From: Hyphomicrobiales bacterium
GTDB lineage: Bacteria; Pseudomonadota; Alphaproteobacteria; Rhizobiales; Rhizobiaceae
Length of the DNA: 64,000 nt
Reading direction: 5' to 3'
NCBI GenBank assembly: GCA_900472925.1
Contig: UCJU01000019.1
Coordinates: 62,001 to 126,000, forward strand
Of this stretch, positions 56,155 to 64,000 are shown piece by piece (the stretch's first letter is position 1; each line of letters starts with the position of its first letter). Under the pieces are notes generated by a model that saw only the letters and a program-made list of their open reading frames with translations, did no database searches and was not told the origin of the DNA. Made by a program: the position numbers and the translations under genes.

Positions 56155-58022
56155 ACCGGCGCAACGTCATCCGCAGACAGAAAACCGCCGGACTGCCGCG
56201 CCCAAAGCTCTGAATAAAGCCCGCGACTGGCAACGAGCTGACCATGTGTCCCCTGCTCCACGATGCGCCCGGCATCCATGACGATCAGACGGTCGAGCGC
56301 CGCGATGGTAGACAGGCGATGTGCGATGGCCAGCACGGTCTTGCCGCGCATCAACTCATCCAGATTGCTCTGAATGGCCGCTTCCACTTCGGAATCGAGA
56401 GCCGAGGTCGCTTCATCCAGCACCAGTATCGGCGCATCTTTCAGCATGACACGGGCAATGGCGATGCGCTGACGCTGGCCGCCGGAAAGCTTCACGCCGC
56501 GCTCGCCCACATGGGCATCAAGCCCTTTTCGGCCACGCTGGTCTTCCAGTTGGCCGATGAAATCATCCGCCTTGGCCCGCCGGACAGCCTCAAGCAACTG
56601 TTCGTCATTGGCGTCCATCCGCCCGAACATGATGTTGTCGCGGATGGAGCGATGCAGCAGCGACGTATCCTGCGTCACCATGCCGATATGGGCGCGCAGC
56701 GTTTCCTGACTAACTTTGGCGATGTCCTGCCCGTCGATCAGGATACGGCCCTTCTCGACATCATAAAACCGCAGCAACAGATTGACGAGCGTAGACTTTC
56801 CCGCTCCCGAGCGTCCGACGATCCCGACCTTTTCACCCGGCTCGACGTGAAGATTGAGATGATCGATGACGCCCTTTGAGCGGCCATAATGGAAGCTGAC
56901 ATCCTCATAGCGGATGCTGGGTCTGGATACGACCAAGGCGGGGGCGCCGGGCACGTCGACCAGATTGATGGGTTGCGAAATCAACTCCGCAGCGTTCTGT
57001 ACGGTGCCGAAGTTTCGCATGATCCCGTTGAACTGTGTCATCAGGCGACCGAGCAGAAAGTTCAACCGCAGCACCAGCGCAAGCGTAAAGGCGACGGCAC
57101 CGGAGCTGATTTTACCGGAAAGCCATAGATCGATACACAGTGCTGCCATAGACGTAATCATGATGCCTGATAGCAGAGCCATCGAAGCCCGCACGCCGGT
57201 TACGAAGCGTGTAAACATCATGGTCGTGTTCTGGAACGTGTCGAAGCCCTGCCGCATATACCGATCATTGGTGTCGTCACGTCCGAAAAGCCGCAACGTC
57301 TGGATATTGCTGTAGGCATCGACCATACGGCCAGACAACATGGAGGCCGCTTCCGCCGTCTCTCGGGAATGTTTCCGGATGCGCGGCACGAAATAGCGTG
57401 CCAGCAGCGAGAATATGCCGACCCAGACAAGAACCACGACGGCAAGACGCCAGTCCAGACCACCGATGAGAAACAGCATCGAGACCGAATAGATACCGGC
57501 GAACCAGACGCTCTCCATCAGCGACGTCACCAGATCGCCAGCCGCCTGCCCGCCGGACCAGACCTTGGTGACGATACGACCGGAAAAGTCGTTCTGGAAA
57601 AAGGTCAGAGATTGCCGCGCCACATGCATGTAGGATTGCCAGCGCACGAGATTGTAAAAGCCGGGCGTAATGACCTGCTGATCCACCAGCGCCGTGATCA
57701 TGGTGACAATGAAGCGCACGACGGCAATCAGGAACAGCATACCGATCAGTTCATAGCCGTGATCCGCAATCAGCCCGGCCCATCCGGCACCCGGCTTGAC
57801 GGTGGATAAAATATCCACCAGCCGCCCTACGAACCAGAACAACGCCGCCTCGATAGCCGCTGTCGTGCCACCCAAGACAAGCATGGCGAAGAACGGTGTT
57901 TTGGCTTGCCTGAGATAAAACCAGATAAACGCAAGAGTATCTTCCGGCGGACGCAGATCGTCCTTGCGGGCGAAGGGTTGGATCCAGTTTTCGAAATAGC
58001 TAACAATACGGGTGATGATCAT
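56151..58022 (-). CDS. ABC exporter, fused permease and ATPase, MsbA/MDR type (first)
   Basis: A 623-residue half transporter. Six membrane helices lie at about residues 40-340, and the ATPase domain has Walker A GRSGAGKST (about residue 417), signature LSGGQRQR, Walker B ILVLDEATSALDSE and the switch His in AIAHRLSTI. The start is the ATG at 58022; a longer reading runs through a repeat element and is rejected. It lies downstream of a second, similar exporter, so the two may form a heterodimer, although a 257-base gap with an inverted repeat separates them. Confidence 0.9.
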   Translation of the reverse strand: MIITRIVSYFENWIQPFARKDDLRPPEDTLAFIWFYLRQAKTPFFAMLVLGGTTAAIEAALFWFVGRLVDILSTVKPGAGWAGLIADHGYELIGMLFLIAVVRFIVTMITALVDQQVITPGFYNLVRWQSYMHVARQSLTFFQNDFSGRIVTKVWSGGQAAGDLVTSLMESVWFAGIYSVSMLFLIGGLDWRLAVVVLVWVGIFSLLARYFVPRIRKHSRETAEAASMLSGRMVDAYSNIQTLRLFGRDDTNDRYMRQGFDTFQNTTMMFTRFVTGVRASMALLSGIMITSMAALCIDLWLSGKISSGAVAFTLALVLRLNFLLGRLMTQFNGIMRNFGTVQNAAELISQPINLVDVPGAPALVVSRPSIRYEDVSFHYGRSKGVIDHLNLHVEPGEKVGIVGRSGAGKSTLVNLLLRFYDVEKGRILIDGQDIAKVSQETLRAHIGMVTQDTSLLHRSIRDNIMFGRMDANDEQLLEAVRRAKADDFIGQLEDQRGRKGLDAHVGERGVKLSGGQRQRIAIARVMLKDAPILVLDEATSALDSEVEAAIQSNLDELMRGKTVLAIAHRLSTIAALDRLIVMDAGRIVEQGTHGQLVASRGLYSELWARQSGGFLSADDVAPV

Positions 58023-58151
58023 GAATTTTGTATAGGTGGAAACCGCGTTACCGCAAAGCGGCGGTGGGATTATATTTTGGTAATGAGATGCAGTAGGGCG
58101 GATGGACACAGTATTCGCGGAGGTGGATCGTTGACGCAAAAACTCTGTCCA

Positions 58152-58237
58152 CGTCATCCTCGGGCTTGTCCTGAGGATCTGCCAACCTATCCAAAATTGC
58201 AACGCAGCAGATGCTCGGGACAAGCCCGAGCATGACG
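58152..58237. repeat. Pair of palindromic repeat units in inverted orientation (REP/RIME-like)
   Basis: Two units of 31 bases, 58152-58182 and 58207-58237, face each other across 24 bases. Each contains a CTCGGG / CCCGAG-type palindrome around CTTGTCC or GGACAAG, flanked by GTCAT and ATCTGC or its complement. Unit-to-unit they are inverted copies with few mismatches. This is the form of rhizobial intergenic mosaic elements. It lies between the two ABC exporter genes and could act as a processing or stabilising structure in their mRNA. Confidence 0.65.
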
Positions 58238-58279
58238 AAATGAAAACTTCTCTAAGCCCCTCCATTGAAAGGCAGAAAC

Positions 58280-60136
58280 CTACTCGCCTGCGACCTTCAT
58301 ATCCGGTTCTTCTTCCGCAATGAAACCGCCTGACTGACGCAGCCACAGATCGGCGTAGATACCGCCCTGCTCCACCAGTTCGCCATGCGTCCCAGCCTCG
58401 ACGATCTTGCCCATATCGAGAATGATCAGGCGATCCATCTCCGTCAGCGTGGACAGACGGTGGGCGATTGCGATGACGGTTTTGCCTTCCATCAGCGCAA
58501 ACAGGTTTTCCTGAATGGCGGCCTCGACCTCGGAGTCCAGCGCCGACGTTGCCTCATCGAGAATGAGGATCGGTGCGTTTTTCAGGAACACGCGGGCAAT
58601 CGAGATGCGCTGGCGTTGGCCGCCCGACAGTTTCACGCCGCGTTCGCCAACCTGCGCATCCAGCCCGTGGCGACCATGCATGTCCACCAGCGTTTCAATG
58701 AAGTCCCAGGCGTTGGCACGTTTTGCCGCCGCGATGATCTCTTCATCGGTTGCGCCGGGATGACCATAGGCGATGTTGTCGCGGATCGTGCGGTGGAGCA
58801 GCGAGGTATCCTGCGTCACCACGCCGATCAACGAGCGCAGACTATCCTGAGATACGCTGGAAATATCCTGCCCATCGATGAGAATCCTGCCGGATTCCAG
58901 ATCGTAGAACCGCAAGAGCAGGTTCATCAACGTCGTCTTGCCCGCGCCTGACCGACCGACAAGACCGACCTTTTCGCCCGGCTTGATATCAAGCGAAAGT
59001 CCTTCGATGACACCCTTGTTCTTGCCGTAGTGGAAACGAATGTCATCGAACTGTATCTCGCCCCTGGGTGCTGACAGTTCTGGCGCGTCTGCCCTGTCGA
59101 TGATGTCATGCGGCTTGGTCATCATGCTCATGCCGTCATAGACCGTGCCGATGTTTTCAAACAGCGACGTGACTTCCCACATGATCCATTGCGACATGCC
59201 GTTGACACGCATGGAAAGACCAATGGCAACCGCCAGCGCGCCGACGGTAACCGACCCTGTCAGCCAGAAATAAAGGCCGAGCGACGTAGTCGAGAACATG
59301 ACCAGCGCATTGTTGATATCGATGGCGATGTTGAACGCGGAAATCTTGCGCATCTGACGGTGAACGGTGTCCAGAAACACGTTCATGCCTTCACGCGCAT
59401 AGACCTCTTCACGACCCGCATGGGAAAACAGCTTGATGGTGGCGATATTGGTGTAACTGTCAACGATACGACCCGTCATCAAAGAGCGCGCATCCGCCTG
59501 CTCGCTGGCAAGGCGACCAAGCTTCGGCACGAAATAGGTCAGGATCGCGATATAGGTGGACAGCCACACGACCAGTGGAATAACCAGCCGCCAATCGGCT
59601 GCTGCAACCATGAACAGCATCGAGAAAACGAAGCTGATGGCATAGACGAACACGTCGATGATCTTCAGCGCCACTTCGCGAATGGACAGCGCCGTCTGCA
59701 TGACTTTCGTGGACACACGGCCCGCAAATTCATTGGCGAAAAAGGTCATGGAATGGCGCAGCAGAAAGCGATGCATGTGCCAGCGGGCAATCATGCCGAA
59801 GTTTCCAGCCAGCGTCTGGTGCATCGTCATCGTGTGGATGGAGCCCATCAACGGCAGGACCACCAGCACGCTGGCCGCCATGATGACCAGATGCCAGCCT
59901 TCGTCCTGCAGAAAGGTCTCGCGATTTGCAGATGACAGCCAGTCTACGATGTTGCCAAGGAATTGATACAGCATCACCTCGGCAATCGCGATGCCCATCG
60001 ACATCAAGCCCAGCAGCAGCAACCATGGCGCTGCCGGTTTGACGTAGTGCCACATGAACGGCAAAAGCTTGTTGGGCGGCACGACAGGCGTCGATGCGGG
60101 AAATGGATCGAGACGTTTTTCAAACCAGCCGAACAT
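58280..60136 (-). CDS. ABC exporter, fused permease and ATPase, MsbA/MDR type (second)
   Basis: A 618-residue half transporter similar to its neighbour. The permease (about residues 35-330, six helices) is followed by the ATPase with Walker A GRSGAGKTT, signature LSGGQRQR, Walker B ILILDEATSALDSE and AIAHRLSTL. I start at the ATG at 60136 (MFGWFEKRLDPF), with CGGAG ten bases upstream. A likely 18-codon leader ORF lies about 140 bases upstream. The exported compound cannot be predicted; lipids or drugs are usual for this group. Confidence 0.9.
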   Translation of the reverse strand: MFGWFEKRLDPFPASTPVVPPNKLLPFMWHYVKPAAPWLLLLGLMSMGIAIAEVMLYQFLGNIVDWLSSANRETFLQDEGWHLVIMAASVLVVLPLMGSIHTMTMHQTLAGNFGMIARWHMHRFLLRHSMTFFANEFAGRVSTKVMQTALSIREVALKIIDVFVYAISFVFSMLFMVAAADWRLVIPLVVWLSTYIAILTYFVPKLGRLASEQADARSLMTGRIVDSYTNIATIKLFSHAGREEVYAREGMNVFLDTVHRQMRKISAFNIAIDINNALVMFSTTSLGLYFWLTGSVTVGALAVAIGLSMRVNGMSQWIMWEVTSLFENIGTVYDGMSMMTKPHDIIDRADAPELSAPRGEIQFDDIRFHYGKNKGVIEGLSLDIKPGEKVGLVGRSGAGKTTLMNLLLRFYDLESGRILIDGQDISSVSQDSLRSLIGVVTQDTSLLHRTIRDNIAYGHPGATDEEIIAAAKRANAWDFIETLVDMHGRHGLDAQVGERGVKLSGGQRQRISIARVFLKNAPILILDEATSALDSEVEAAIQENLFALMEGKTVIAIAHRLSTLTEMDRLIILDMGKIVEAGTHGELVEQGGIYADLWLRQSGGFIAEEEPDMKVAGE

Positions 60137-60538
60137 GGCCAAGCTCCGGACATAATGATCCCGAAATAGCGGCACAGCGGGACAAAAAGCCCACGGCCAT
60201 TACGGGAGTGACATGGATATGACCGCAACGGCCACATGATGAACGAAAATGGAAAAGCGGGCGAACCGCCAGAAACACCTAGGCCCGCAAGGCCACGACA
60301 ATGGCCGGGAGGCGATATAGAACGAGCTTATTCATCTGAACCTCCATGGCTGGTGTTGAAGATGCGGCCTTCTAGCTCAAAAAATAAGCATTGACCAGCA
60401 CCAAACCACCTTAAGTATCGAAAGGCCCTCCGTAACACGCGCATGTGTCCGTGGGACAACAGCCCGTGGTCCACATCGCTTTGCTTGTTTTGACATCGCC
60501 TGTCGTGATAAGCCGCCGACGATAACGACGCGAAAGAC
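60137..60538. other. Divergent intergenic region between ABC exporter and trmL (402 bases)
   Basis: It holds the leader of the exporter operon (minus strand), including an 18-codon ORF at 60279-60335, and upstream of that an A/T-rich stretch with a 6-base inverted repeat (GCTGGT / ACCAGC). The promoters of the exporter and of trmL should lie here; I could not fix their elements. Confidence 0.4.
60279..60335 (-). CDS. Candidate 18-codon leader peptide ahead of the ABC exporters
   Basis: On the minus strand GGAGG stands five bases before an ATG at 60335, an ideal ribosome binding site. The frame encodes MNKLVLYRLPAIVVALRA and stops at TAG. It lies about 140 bases before the first ABC exporter gene in the same direction, with several weak hairpins between. 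A hydrophobic peptide of this kind with Arg residues could stall ribosomes under antibiotic or metabolite stress. I know no named family. It may also be a chance ORF. Confidence 0.4.
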   Translation of the reverse strand: MNKLVLYRLPAIVVALRA

Positions 60539-61006
60539 ATGATCATGCCCGATATCAGGATTGCCCTCTATCAACCGGACATTCCCGGCAACACCGGCAC
60601 AATCCTGCGGCTCGCCGCCTGCCTTGGCATCGGTGTCGACATCATCGAACCTGCCGGGTTCGATATTTCCGACCGCAATCTGAAGCGGGCCGGAATGGAC
60701 TATCTCACAACGGCATCGCTGACACGGCACGTCAACTGGGAGCGCTTCGAGGAATGGCGCGCCTCCACCGGTCGCAGGCTACTGCTCGCGTCCACCAAGG
60801 CGGCCCTGCCCTACGTCGAGGTTGCCTACCGCACCGATGACATTCTGCTTTTCGGCCGCGAAAGCGCTGGCGTACCGGACCATGTGCACGAAAAAGCGGA
60901 TGAGCGGCTGATCATTCCCATGATGGAGGGGCAACGCTCCATCAATGTCGCCATGTCGGCGGCGATGATATCGGGAGAGGCCTTGCGGCAGACTGCCTGG
61001 CGTTGA
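60539..61006 (+). CDS. trmL: tRNA (cytidine/uridine-34-2'-O)-methyltransferase TrmL
   Basis: A 155-residue SPOUT methyltransferase, normal length for TrmL, which methylates the wobble ribose of tRNA-Leu. IALYQPDIPGNTGTILRLAACLG (given in pieces: QPDIPGNTG, RLAACLG), LLFGRESAGVP and the knot segment IPMMEGQRSINVAMSAAM are the family blocks. ATG codons at 60539 and 60545 are both possible. It is transcribed away from the ABC exporters. Confidence 0.94.
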   Translation: MIMPDIRIALYQPDIPGNTGTILRLAACLGIGVDIIEPAGFDISDRNLKRAGMDYLTTASLTRHVNWERFEEWRASTGRRLLLASTKAALPYVEVAYRTDDILLFGRESAGVPDHVHEKADERLIIPMMEGQRSINVAMSAAMISGEALRQTAWR

Positions 61007-61199
61007 TCCTATCGCCTTTCCGCGCCGAAATGTCGCAAACACCCCTGTACGCCAAGGCATTTCAGTCTTATATTCATTAGCCAACTAAAGATTCATGCCT
61101 TCCAAACCTTCTACGAGCATGTTGCCCGAAAGCGTGACGGTTTCGGGCAAGGAAGGGCGTTTATTCTTAAGAATACTGACGGAAGGAGGGCGACAACGC

Positions 61200-62852
61200 A
61201 TGCAATCCACCACCATCATCGTCAATCTGCTGGGCGCTGTCGCGCTGCTTTTGTTCGGCCTCGCCCAGGTCAAGGACGGCGTTACCCGCGCCTTTGGCGT
61301 GAAATTGCGCACCGTTTTGGCGACCGGAACGAAAACCGGGCCGCGGTCGCTCCTCTCCGGTTTTTTCGCCACCATCGCCCTGCAAAGCTCTACCGCGACT
61401 GCGCTGACCGTCGCCTCCTTCGCGGAACGCGACCTCATCAAGCCACGCATGGCGCAGGTGGTTCTGCTAGGTGCCAATATTGGCACCGCCGTAACCGCGT
61501 GGATATTCGCCACTGGCGTGGCATGGCTGTCGCCTTTGCTCATCCTCACTGGCATCGTGGTGCGCAAGGGCGCGTCGACGGCACGACAGGGGGGCGGGAC
61601 GGCTCTCGTCGGCGTGGGGTTGATGCTGCTATCGCTCCACCTGCTGAGCGCGGCCACAGAACCCATGCGCGATTCCCCAGCTCTCGGCGCATTCATCGGA
61701 CTTCTGGATGACGCATGGCCTGTGGCCTTGCTGCTCTCGGCGGCTTTGGCGTTCGTCTCGTCTTCCAGCCTCGCCGTTGTGGTTCTCATCTTGTCCTTGG
61801 CATCCGCCGACATTCTGTCCACGGGTCTGATCATCGTCCTGATCCTGGGCGCCAATCTTGGCGGAGCGATCCCGCCGGTCGTCGCAACGCTTTCAGCGCC
61901 CGCATCGGCGCGTCGCATCACCATCGGCAATCTCGTGGTCCGCACCATCGGCTGCCTCATAGCTCTTCCTCTGGCCGGATATGGCGCAGTGCTTCTGCAA
62001 CAGCTTCCACTGGCAAAAGCCATGATGCCGGTCGATGCCCACCTGATTTTCAATCTGGCTCTCGCCACTCTGGCCTGGCCATTCTCCGGGCTTATGTCAG
62101 ACTTGATGGCTAAGATCGTGCCCGATGATCCGAAGACGGATGAAGGCCCGCGTTTCCTCGACACCAGCGCGCTGGATACGCCAGCGGTCGCGCTTGCCAA
62201 TGCCACCCGCGAAGTTCTGGTCGTCGGCGATACGATCGAGCGCATGCTGATCCGTGCGGAAAATGCCTTCAAGCACAATGACCTCGCCCCGCTTGCCGAA
62301 ATCATCGCGCTTGAGAAGAAGGTCGATACGCGCCAGCAGGACGTGAAGATCTACCTCTCGCAGCTTGGCCGCAAGGGTCTGGATGAAGACGATGCCCGCC
62401 GTTCGATCACCATCATCGATTACGCCATCAATCTCGAACATATCGGCGATATCATCGAGAAGGGTTTGTGCGAACAGATCCGCAAGAAAGTTCTCAACGG
62501 GTTCAAGTTTTCGGACGAAGGTTACGACGAGCTGAAAACCCTCTTCGACATGACGATCGAGAACCTGCGTGCGGCCCAGAGTATTTTCGTGACTGGCGAT
62601 TTCGACCTCGCCCGTCGCCTCATGGAAATCAAGATCGATATAAGGCGGCTCGAAAAACGGTCATCAGGGCGGCATCTGGAGCGCCTGCGCGATGGCCTGA
62701 TGCAGAGCCTGCAAACAAGCTCGCTGCATCTCGATATGTTGCGCGACCTCAAGCGTATCAACGCCCATATCGTATCGGTGGCTCATCCCATTCTGGATCA
62801 GGGTGGGGTGCTGGGAGAAAGCCGCTTGCGGGCGACAGAGAGCAGGCCTTGA
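61200..62852 (+). CDS. Na+/phosphate symporter with PhoU-like C-terminal domain
   Basis: A 550-residue membrane protein. Residues 1-310 hold about eight or nine helices with the duplicated QSSTATAL and SSSSLAVV motifs of the Na/Pi cotransporter family; the cytoplasmic C-terminal 230 residues form two PhoU-like helical bundles (DYAINLEHIGDIIE). It imports phosphate or helps balance it. I start at the ATG at 61200, behind GGAGG; a reading 35 codons longer has no conserved content. Confidence 0.9.
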   Translation: MQSTTIIVNLLGAVALLLFGLAQVKDGVTRAFGVKLRTVLATGTKTGPRSLLSGFFATIALQSSTATALTVASFAERDLIKPRMAQVVLLGANIGTAVTAWIFATGVAWLSPLLILTGIVVRKGASTARQGGGTALVGVGLMLLSLHLLSAATEPMRDSPALGAFIGLLDDAWPVALLLSAALAFVSSSSLAVVVLILSLASADILSTGLIIVLILGANLGGAIPPVVATLSAPASARRITIGNLVVRTIGCLIALPLAGYGAVLLQQLPLAKAMMPVDAHLIFNLALATLAWPFSGLMSDLMAKIVPDDPKTDEGPRFLDTSALDTPAVALANATREVLVVGDTIERMLIRAENAFKHNDLAPLAEIIALEKKVDTRQQDVKIYLSQLGRKGLDEDDARRSITIIDYAINLEHIGDIIEKGLCEQIRKKVLNGFKFSDEGYDELKTLFDMTIENLRAAQSIFVTGDFDLARRLMEIKIDIRRLEKRSSGRHLERLRDGLMQSLQTSSLHLDMLRDLKRINAHIVSVAHPILDQGGVLGESRLRATESRP

Positions 62853-62853
62853 A

Positions 62854-63129
62854 TTAGTCTGCGGATGGCAGGCGGCGCATGGTAAACTCTATGCGATCGC
62901 CCTCCAGGGTTCGCCAGCTTTCCACCTCGGTCCAGTAGGCCGCTTTGGGATACTCGTCGAACCATTCTTTCGCTTTGACGCGCGCCTCTTCGCGCGTCAG
63001 ACAGAATGTCTGGCGCACGAACATGCCTTGTCCGTCGTTCTTGCGCCCGCCCGCAGCACGGTTCTGCCGATGTGCATCGAGCCTGCGCTTCAAGCCATCC
63101 AGTGGCGGTGGCCCGGTAAATTTCGCCAT
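62854..63129 (-). CDS. Conserved small protein of unknown function
   Basis: A 91-residue protein. It is basic near the N terminus (LKRRLDAHRQNRAAGGRK) and then reads FCLTREEARVKAKEWFDEYPKAAYW, followed by ESWRTLEGDRIEFTMRR; I do not recognise a domain. GAGAGG stands before the ATG at 63129; a GTG at 63138 is a possible start. Its stop is one base beyond the Na/Pi gene, and it is divergent from hemF. Confidence 0.6.
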   Translation of the reverse strand: MAKFTGPPPLDGLKRRLDAHRQNRAAGGRKNDGQGMFVRQTFCLTREEARVKAKEWFDEYPKAAYWTEVESWRTLEGDRIEFTMRRLPSAD

Positions 63130-63251
63130 GACATTCACCTCTCTGTTAAAAAGATAGTGCGTGGACGCCTGCTTGGCGAGTCGAATTTGTGTCTGTCACG
63201 TGCGGCTGCTAAACCGAAGAAAACGGAACGATTCGACGCAAGGAGACCGAT

Positions 63252-64000
63252 ATGGAACGGCCAGAACTGCCAAAAGGCTTGCCCGACGACATCGAGGACA
63301 AGAAGGCGCTGGCCAAGGCCTGGTTCCAGAACCTGCGCGACACCATCGTCACATCCTTCGAAACCCTTGAAGACGAGTTGCAGGGCCCGCTCGCCGATCA
63401 GGAGCCGGGCCGTTTCGTCCGCAAGGAGTGGCAGCGCGAAAACGGTGAAGGTGGTGGCGGCGTGATGTCGATGATGGAAGGCCGCGTCTTCGAGAAGGTC
63501 GGCGTCCATACATCCACCGTCTATGGCGAGTTTTCGCCCGAGTTTCGTGGACAGATACCGGGGGCTGCCGAAGACCCGCGTTTCTGGGCATCCGGTATTT
63601 CGCTGATTGCGCATCCCGTGAACCCCAACGTTCCCGCCGTGCATATGAACACGCGGATGGTCGTAACATCCAGCCACTGGTTCGGTGGCGGTGCGGATTT
63701 GACGCCGGTTCTCGACAGACGCCGTACCCAGGACGATAACGACAGCCATATTTTCCATCGCGTTTTCGAAATCACCTGCAACCGCCATGAGGTGGCGGAT
63801 TACCCGCGCTACAAGCAATGGTGCGACGAGTATTTCTACCTCAAGCACCGCAACGAAGCGCGCGGCATCGGCGGTATCTTCTTCGACTGGCTGCACCCGG
63901 ACGAGGAAAAAGGAGGCTGGGACGCAAACTTTGCCTTCGTGCAGGATGTCGGGCGCGCTTTCAATCTGGCCTACCCCAAGATCGTACGCGGCAATTTCAA
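63252..64000 (+). CDS. hemF: Oxygen-dependent coproporphyrinogen III oxidase, 5' part (cut by window edge)
   Basis: The frame is open from the ATG at 63252 to the right edge (249 codons; the full enzyme is about 300). It decarboxylates coproporphyrinogen III to protoporphyrinogen IX in heme synthesis. Family blocks seen are [30 protein letters not shown] (about residues 117-135) and [10 protein letters not shown], then [14 protein letters not shown] stands eight bases before the start. The missing part contains the C terminus. Confidence 0.95.
   Translation, partial: MERPELPKGLPDDIEDKKALAKAWFQNLRDTIVTSFETLEDELQGPLADQEPGRFVRKEWQRENGEGGGGVMSMMEGRVFEKVGVHTSTVYGEFSPEFRGQIPGAAEDPRFWASGISLIAHPVNPNVPAVHMNTRMVVTSSHWFGGGADLTPVLDRRRTQDDNDSHIFHRVFEITCNRHEVADYPRYKQWCDEYFYLKHRNEARGIGGIFFDWLHPDEEKGGWDANFAFVQDVGRAFNLAYPKIVRGNF

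Noticed and set aside
58023-58346. N-terminal extension of the first ABC exporter by about 108 codons
   Set aside because: It would translate through the palindromic repeat; the family N terminus fits the ATG at 58022.
61085-62305. A 406-codon open frame on the minus strand
   Set aside because: It lies opposite the Na/Pi symporter, whose helices and PhoU-like domain are clear; the antisense product is Arg/Ser/Ala-rich with no domain.

Overview
This 64 kb window is a contiguous piece of chromosome from an alphaproteobacterium of the Rhizobiaceae, most probably Agrobacterium or a close Rhizobium relative. The evidence is gene content and order: greA next to an lpsB/lpcC-type core glycosyltransferase, trxB followed by a VtlR/LsrB regulator and two tandem AbcR-type sRNAs, the petABC operon, and a GTTC-N7-GTTC SOS box of alphaproteobacterial type. 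Coding density is high and GC-rich. I see no rRNA, tRNA, CRISPR array, transposase or integrase.

Layout. (1) 1-2.05 kb: a minus-strand radical SAM / UdgX DNA-repair pair behind an apparently leaderless promoter overlapped by a LexA box. (2) 2.2-13.3 kb: greA, then an LPS decoration block between the core mannosyltransferase gene and lrp. It holds eight glycosyltransferases (two GT4 including the core enzyme, two GT25, a GT10, a GT11 and one unclassified, with one more glycan enzyme in the form of a hexapeptide acyltransferase), GDP-L-fucose synthesis (gmd, fcl) and an SGNH hydrolase that seems to have lost its start. Strictly counted, the glycosyltransferases are lpcC, a second GT4, GT25 x2, GT10, GT11 and one GT-A enzyme, that is seven. 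The middle (about 8.1-10.3 kb) is AT-rich and looks acquired. (3) 13.5-17.6 kb: trxB, vtlR, two AbcR-like sRNAs, and an ArsR-type repressor with an Old Yellow Enzyme. (4) 17.6-31.2 kb: housekeeping and accessory genes, including a Ca2+/H+ antiporter, aspartate aminotransferase, a degenerate EAL protein, a cold-shock gene, a PetP/PetR-like regulator pair with a sensor kinase, and proC. (5) 31.4-37.5 kb: lgt, an NDUFAF7-like methyltransferase, pgeF, an M24-fold hydrolase without its metal ligands, a lipoprotein and prs. (6) 37.5-46.7 kb: an aldehyde dehydrogenase with its GAF-HTH regulator, two large c-di-GMP proteins and a periplasmic binding protein; the second of these c-di-GMP genes and the binding protein sit between rplY and pth. 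(7) 46.8-64 kb: pth, an ExoD-family gene, ychF, two MaoC genes, apt, petABC, two ABC exporters, trmL, a Na/Pi symporter and the 5' part of hemF.

How genes work together. gmd and fcl supply GDP-fucose that the GT10 and GT11 enzymes can use, so the LPS of this strain is probably fucosylated. VtlR-family regulators control AbcR sRNAs in relatives, and the two sRNAs lie directly downstream of vtlR here. PetP/PetR homologues are needed for cytochrome bc1 in Rhodobacter, and petABC lies 25 kb away. Three c-di-GMP proteins (one probably inactive) lie in the window, one of them in an apparent operon with a periplasmic sensor-type protein.

New-looking points: the SOS-controlled radical SAM/UdgX operon, an 18-codon leader ORF with a strong ribosome binding site ahead of an ABC exporter, a 12-codon ORF coupled to petA, a hairpin in the greA leader, and the metal-ligand-free M24 protein.
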